From: Thalassospira profundimaris
Lineage (GTDB): Bacteria; Pseudomonadota; Alphaproteobacteria; Rhodospirillales; Thalassospiraceae
NCBI RefSeq assembly: GCF_003326755.1
Contig: NZ_JPWH01000001.1
Coordinates: forward strand, 118,227-182,226
Length of the DNA stretch: 64,000 nucleotides
Direction: 5' to 3'
A program made the translations under genes and the position numbers. How positions within the stretch are numbered: the stretch's first letter is position 1; each line of letters starts with the position of its first letter. The notes beneath the pieces were generated by a model that had not been told where the DNA came from, ran no database searches, and saw only the letters and a program-made list of their open reading frames with translations. Shown one piece after another: positions 62,994 through 64,000 of this stretch.

Positions 62994-63572
62994 ATGAAAA
63001 TTACGCTTCCTTCAAAGCCGGTTCAAACAAGTCGTCTTCTGCTCCGTCCTTTTATGGCGTGCGATTTTGAGCAATATGCTGCCTATCATGCTCTGCCATC
63101 GGTTTATCGTTATCTTTATGCCTCGCCACCGGTTGGCAAGGCGTTGCACGAACAGTTCTCTGCAATTCTGAACGCATCATTTGAAACTGAAAATGATGTG
63201 TTCCGGCTGGCCGTAATTCGGCAGGATGATGATGCTTTGATCGGCGAGGTTTTGCTGAAGATTGCCAGTCTTGGCGCCCTTCAGGCCGAAATCGGCTATA
63301 TTTTCAATCCCGATTATGAAGGCTATGGTTATGCGACCGAGGCGGTTTCGGCGATGATCGATCTGGGTTTTGATCATTTTGGCTTTCACCGCATTTTTGC
63401 CCGTCTGGACCCGCAAAATGTCGGATCGGTCGGGATTGTTGAACGGCTGGGGTTGCGCTGCGAAGCGCATCTGATCGAAAACGACCGCTTTAATGGCGTC
63501 TGGGGGGATGAGTATATTTATGCGATTCGCGCAGTCGAATGGCAGGCGCGCCGTCTTGTTCATGCGCGATAG
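62994..63572 (+). CDS. GNAT-family N-acetyltransferase (RimJ/RimL-like)
   Basis: The 192-residue protein begins KITLPSKPVQTSRLLLRPFM. The acetyl-CoA loop and family block are EIGYIFNPDYEGYGYATEAV and IFARLDPQNVGSVGIVERLG, followed by LRCEAHLIENDRFNGVW. This is the RimJ/RimL-like group that acetylates N termini or small amines. Substrate unknown. It stands between rho and the parS-like site. Confidence 0.88.
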   Translation: MKITLPSKPVQTSRLLLRPFMACDFEQYAAYHALPSVYRYLYASPPVGKALHEQFSAILNASFETENDVFRLAVIRQDDDALIGEVLLKIASLGALQAEIGYIFNPDYEGYGYATEAVSAMIDLGFDHFGFHRIFARLDPQNVGSVGIVERLGLRCEAHLIENDRFNGVWGDEYIYAIRAVEWQARRLVHAR

Positions 63573-63641
63573 GCCAGGTGCAGGGACACGCGCCATCCCC
63601 TAAAGCGATGTGTCTTTTCGATTTTGATGCGTGACGCAAAA

Positions 63642-63657
63642 TGTTTCACGGGAAACA
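63642..63657. promoter_or_regulatory. parS-like ParB-binding site after rho
   Basis: TGTTTCACGGGAAACA matches the ParB consensus TGTTTCACGTGAAACA at 15 of 16 positions (G for T in the centre). It lies in the short gap after the GNAT gene, in the chromosomal region where rho is usually followed by mnmE, gidA, rsmG and parAB. It is about 14 kb from the putative origin. Confidence 0.72.
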
Positions 63658-63681
63658 TTCCGGCCACTTGCAAACGATGTT

Positions 63682-63987
63682 TTAGCCCAGGCGAAGGGTG
63701 ATGTCGGCCTGATGGCCCGAGATGGCCTGATATTCTATCTCTGCCAGGCCCGGTTCTACCTCCAGCTTGCCATTTTCCAGCGAAATTCCGATATGCCAGC
63801 TGCCATAATGCAGGGTGATGGCGAGACGATCGGACGTGTCGATGCGACAGGTTTGCCGTGTACCAGGGGCGAGATGGCGGGGAGGTGGGGTTTGCCAGCC
63901 CTCTTGCGGGGCCAGGCTGGTGAGATGCAGGGGCGTTGTCGCATGCCTGTTTTCCAGCGTCAGCATTAAGGTCATGGGGGATGACAT
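63682..63987 (-). CDS. Small hypothetical protein (101 aa)
   Basis: The 101-residue protein has an N-terminal MSSPMTLMLTLENRHATTPL. It continues PHLTS-type turn SLAPQEGWQTPPP, LHYGSWHIGISLENGKLEVE and AEIEYQAISGHQADITLRLG, the pattern of a small all-beta protein. A good ribosome site (GGAG, 7 bases before the ATG) shows it is real. I do not recognise the family. An overlapping plus-strand frame beginning MTQNVSRETF is not accepted. The stop lies 25 bases after the parS-like site. Confidence 0.7.
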   Translation of the reverse strand: MSSPMTLMLTLENRHATTPLHLTSLAPQEGWQTPPPRHLAPGTRQTCRIDTSDRLAITLHYGSWHIGISLENGKLEVEPGLAEIEYQAISGHQADITLRLG

Positions 63988-64000
63988 GGAGGTTCTCCGG

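Noticed and set aside
63631-63969. Plus-strand frame starting MTQNVSRETF, like the N terminus of RsmG
   Set aside because: The resemblance comes from the parS-like sequence itself, which is often inside the start of rsmG. Nothing after residue 12 looks like RsmG, and a minus-strand gene with a good ribosome site fills the same region.
1-64000. Search for tRNA, rRNA, CRISPR arrays, insertion sequences and prophage genes
   Set aside because: I saw no tRNA cloverleaf with a T-loop GGTTCRA box outside coding regions, no regular repeats of CRISPR type, no transposase and no phage genes.

Overview
The window looks like a contiguous piece of a free-living alphaproteobacterial chromosome, most probably Rhodospirillales and Thalassospira-like. 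I infer this from gene order (hemE, a replication-origin-like gap, a kinase regulator, maf, aroE, coaE and dnaQ; secB and tim44; hslVU and his genes), from likely GANTC methylation sites and from codon style. I had no database to confirm it. I saw no rRNA, tRNA, CRISPR array, insertion sequence or prophage. Coding density is high and almost all genes are recognisable housekeeping families.

Layout. 0-6 kb: phoH (partial), miaB, an acyltransferase pair resembling ornithine-lipid olsB/olsA, a Fur-type regulator, a TusA-like protein, rimI and tsaB. 6-16.6 kb: a VanX-type dipeptidase, a TetR regulator facing ridA across three palindromic operators, an MgtC-like membrane protein, a LysR/LysE divergent pair, a dsrE/moeB pair, cysK with an Rrf2 regulator, coaBC-dut and a secreted polysaccharide deacetylase. 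16.6-22 kb: a RutE-like nitroreductase behind a sigma-54 consensus promoter, a PhoR-like kinase, a zeta-like toxin/antitoxin pair with operators, and hslVU. 22-27 kb: hisB, a DUF2628 gene, hisH, a GNAT gene, hisA, hisF, hisE and a HIT gene in one direction. 27-34 kb: small metabolic and hypothetical genes, ghrA, a PmtA-like methyltransferase, comM and a PhoD-like phosphatase. 35-45 kb: gshB, lolA, a probable structured small RNA, CysZ-like, bactofilin, lipoprotein and IalB genes, rlmN, mltA, tim44 and fxsA. 46-54 kb: secB, hemJ, hemH and hemE, then the putative chromosomal origin (49.32-49.85 kb), then the kinase regulator, maf, aroE, coaE and dnaQ. 54-64 kb: lutABC lactate oxidation, Smr and XRE genes, a chemoreceptor, rho, a GNAT gene, a parS-like site and a small hypothetical gene.

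The most notable non-coding signals are: the oriC candidate with four consensus DnaA boxes and seven GANTC sites; two ParB parS-like palindromes on either side of it (inside hemJ and after rho); two DnaA boxes in front of coaBC-dut; a sigma-54 promoter before an isolated rutE-like gene; a three-operator TetR/ridA control region followed by a strong leader terminator; and a four-hairpin RNA candidate after lolA. No single wholly new multi-gene system stood out. The best candidates for undescribed biology are the lolA-downstream RNA and the ridA leader.
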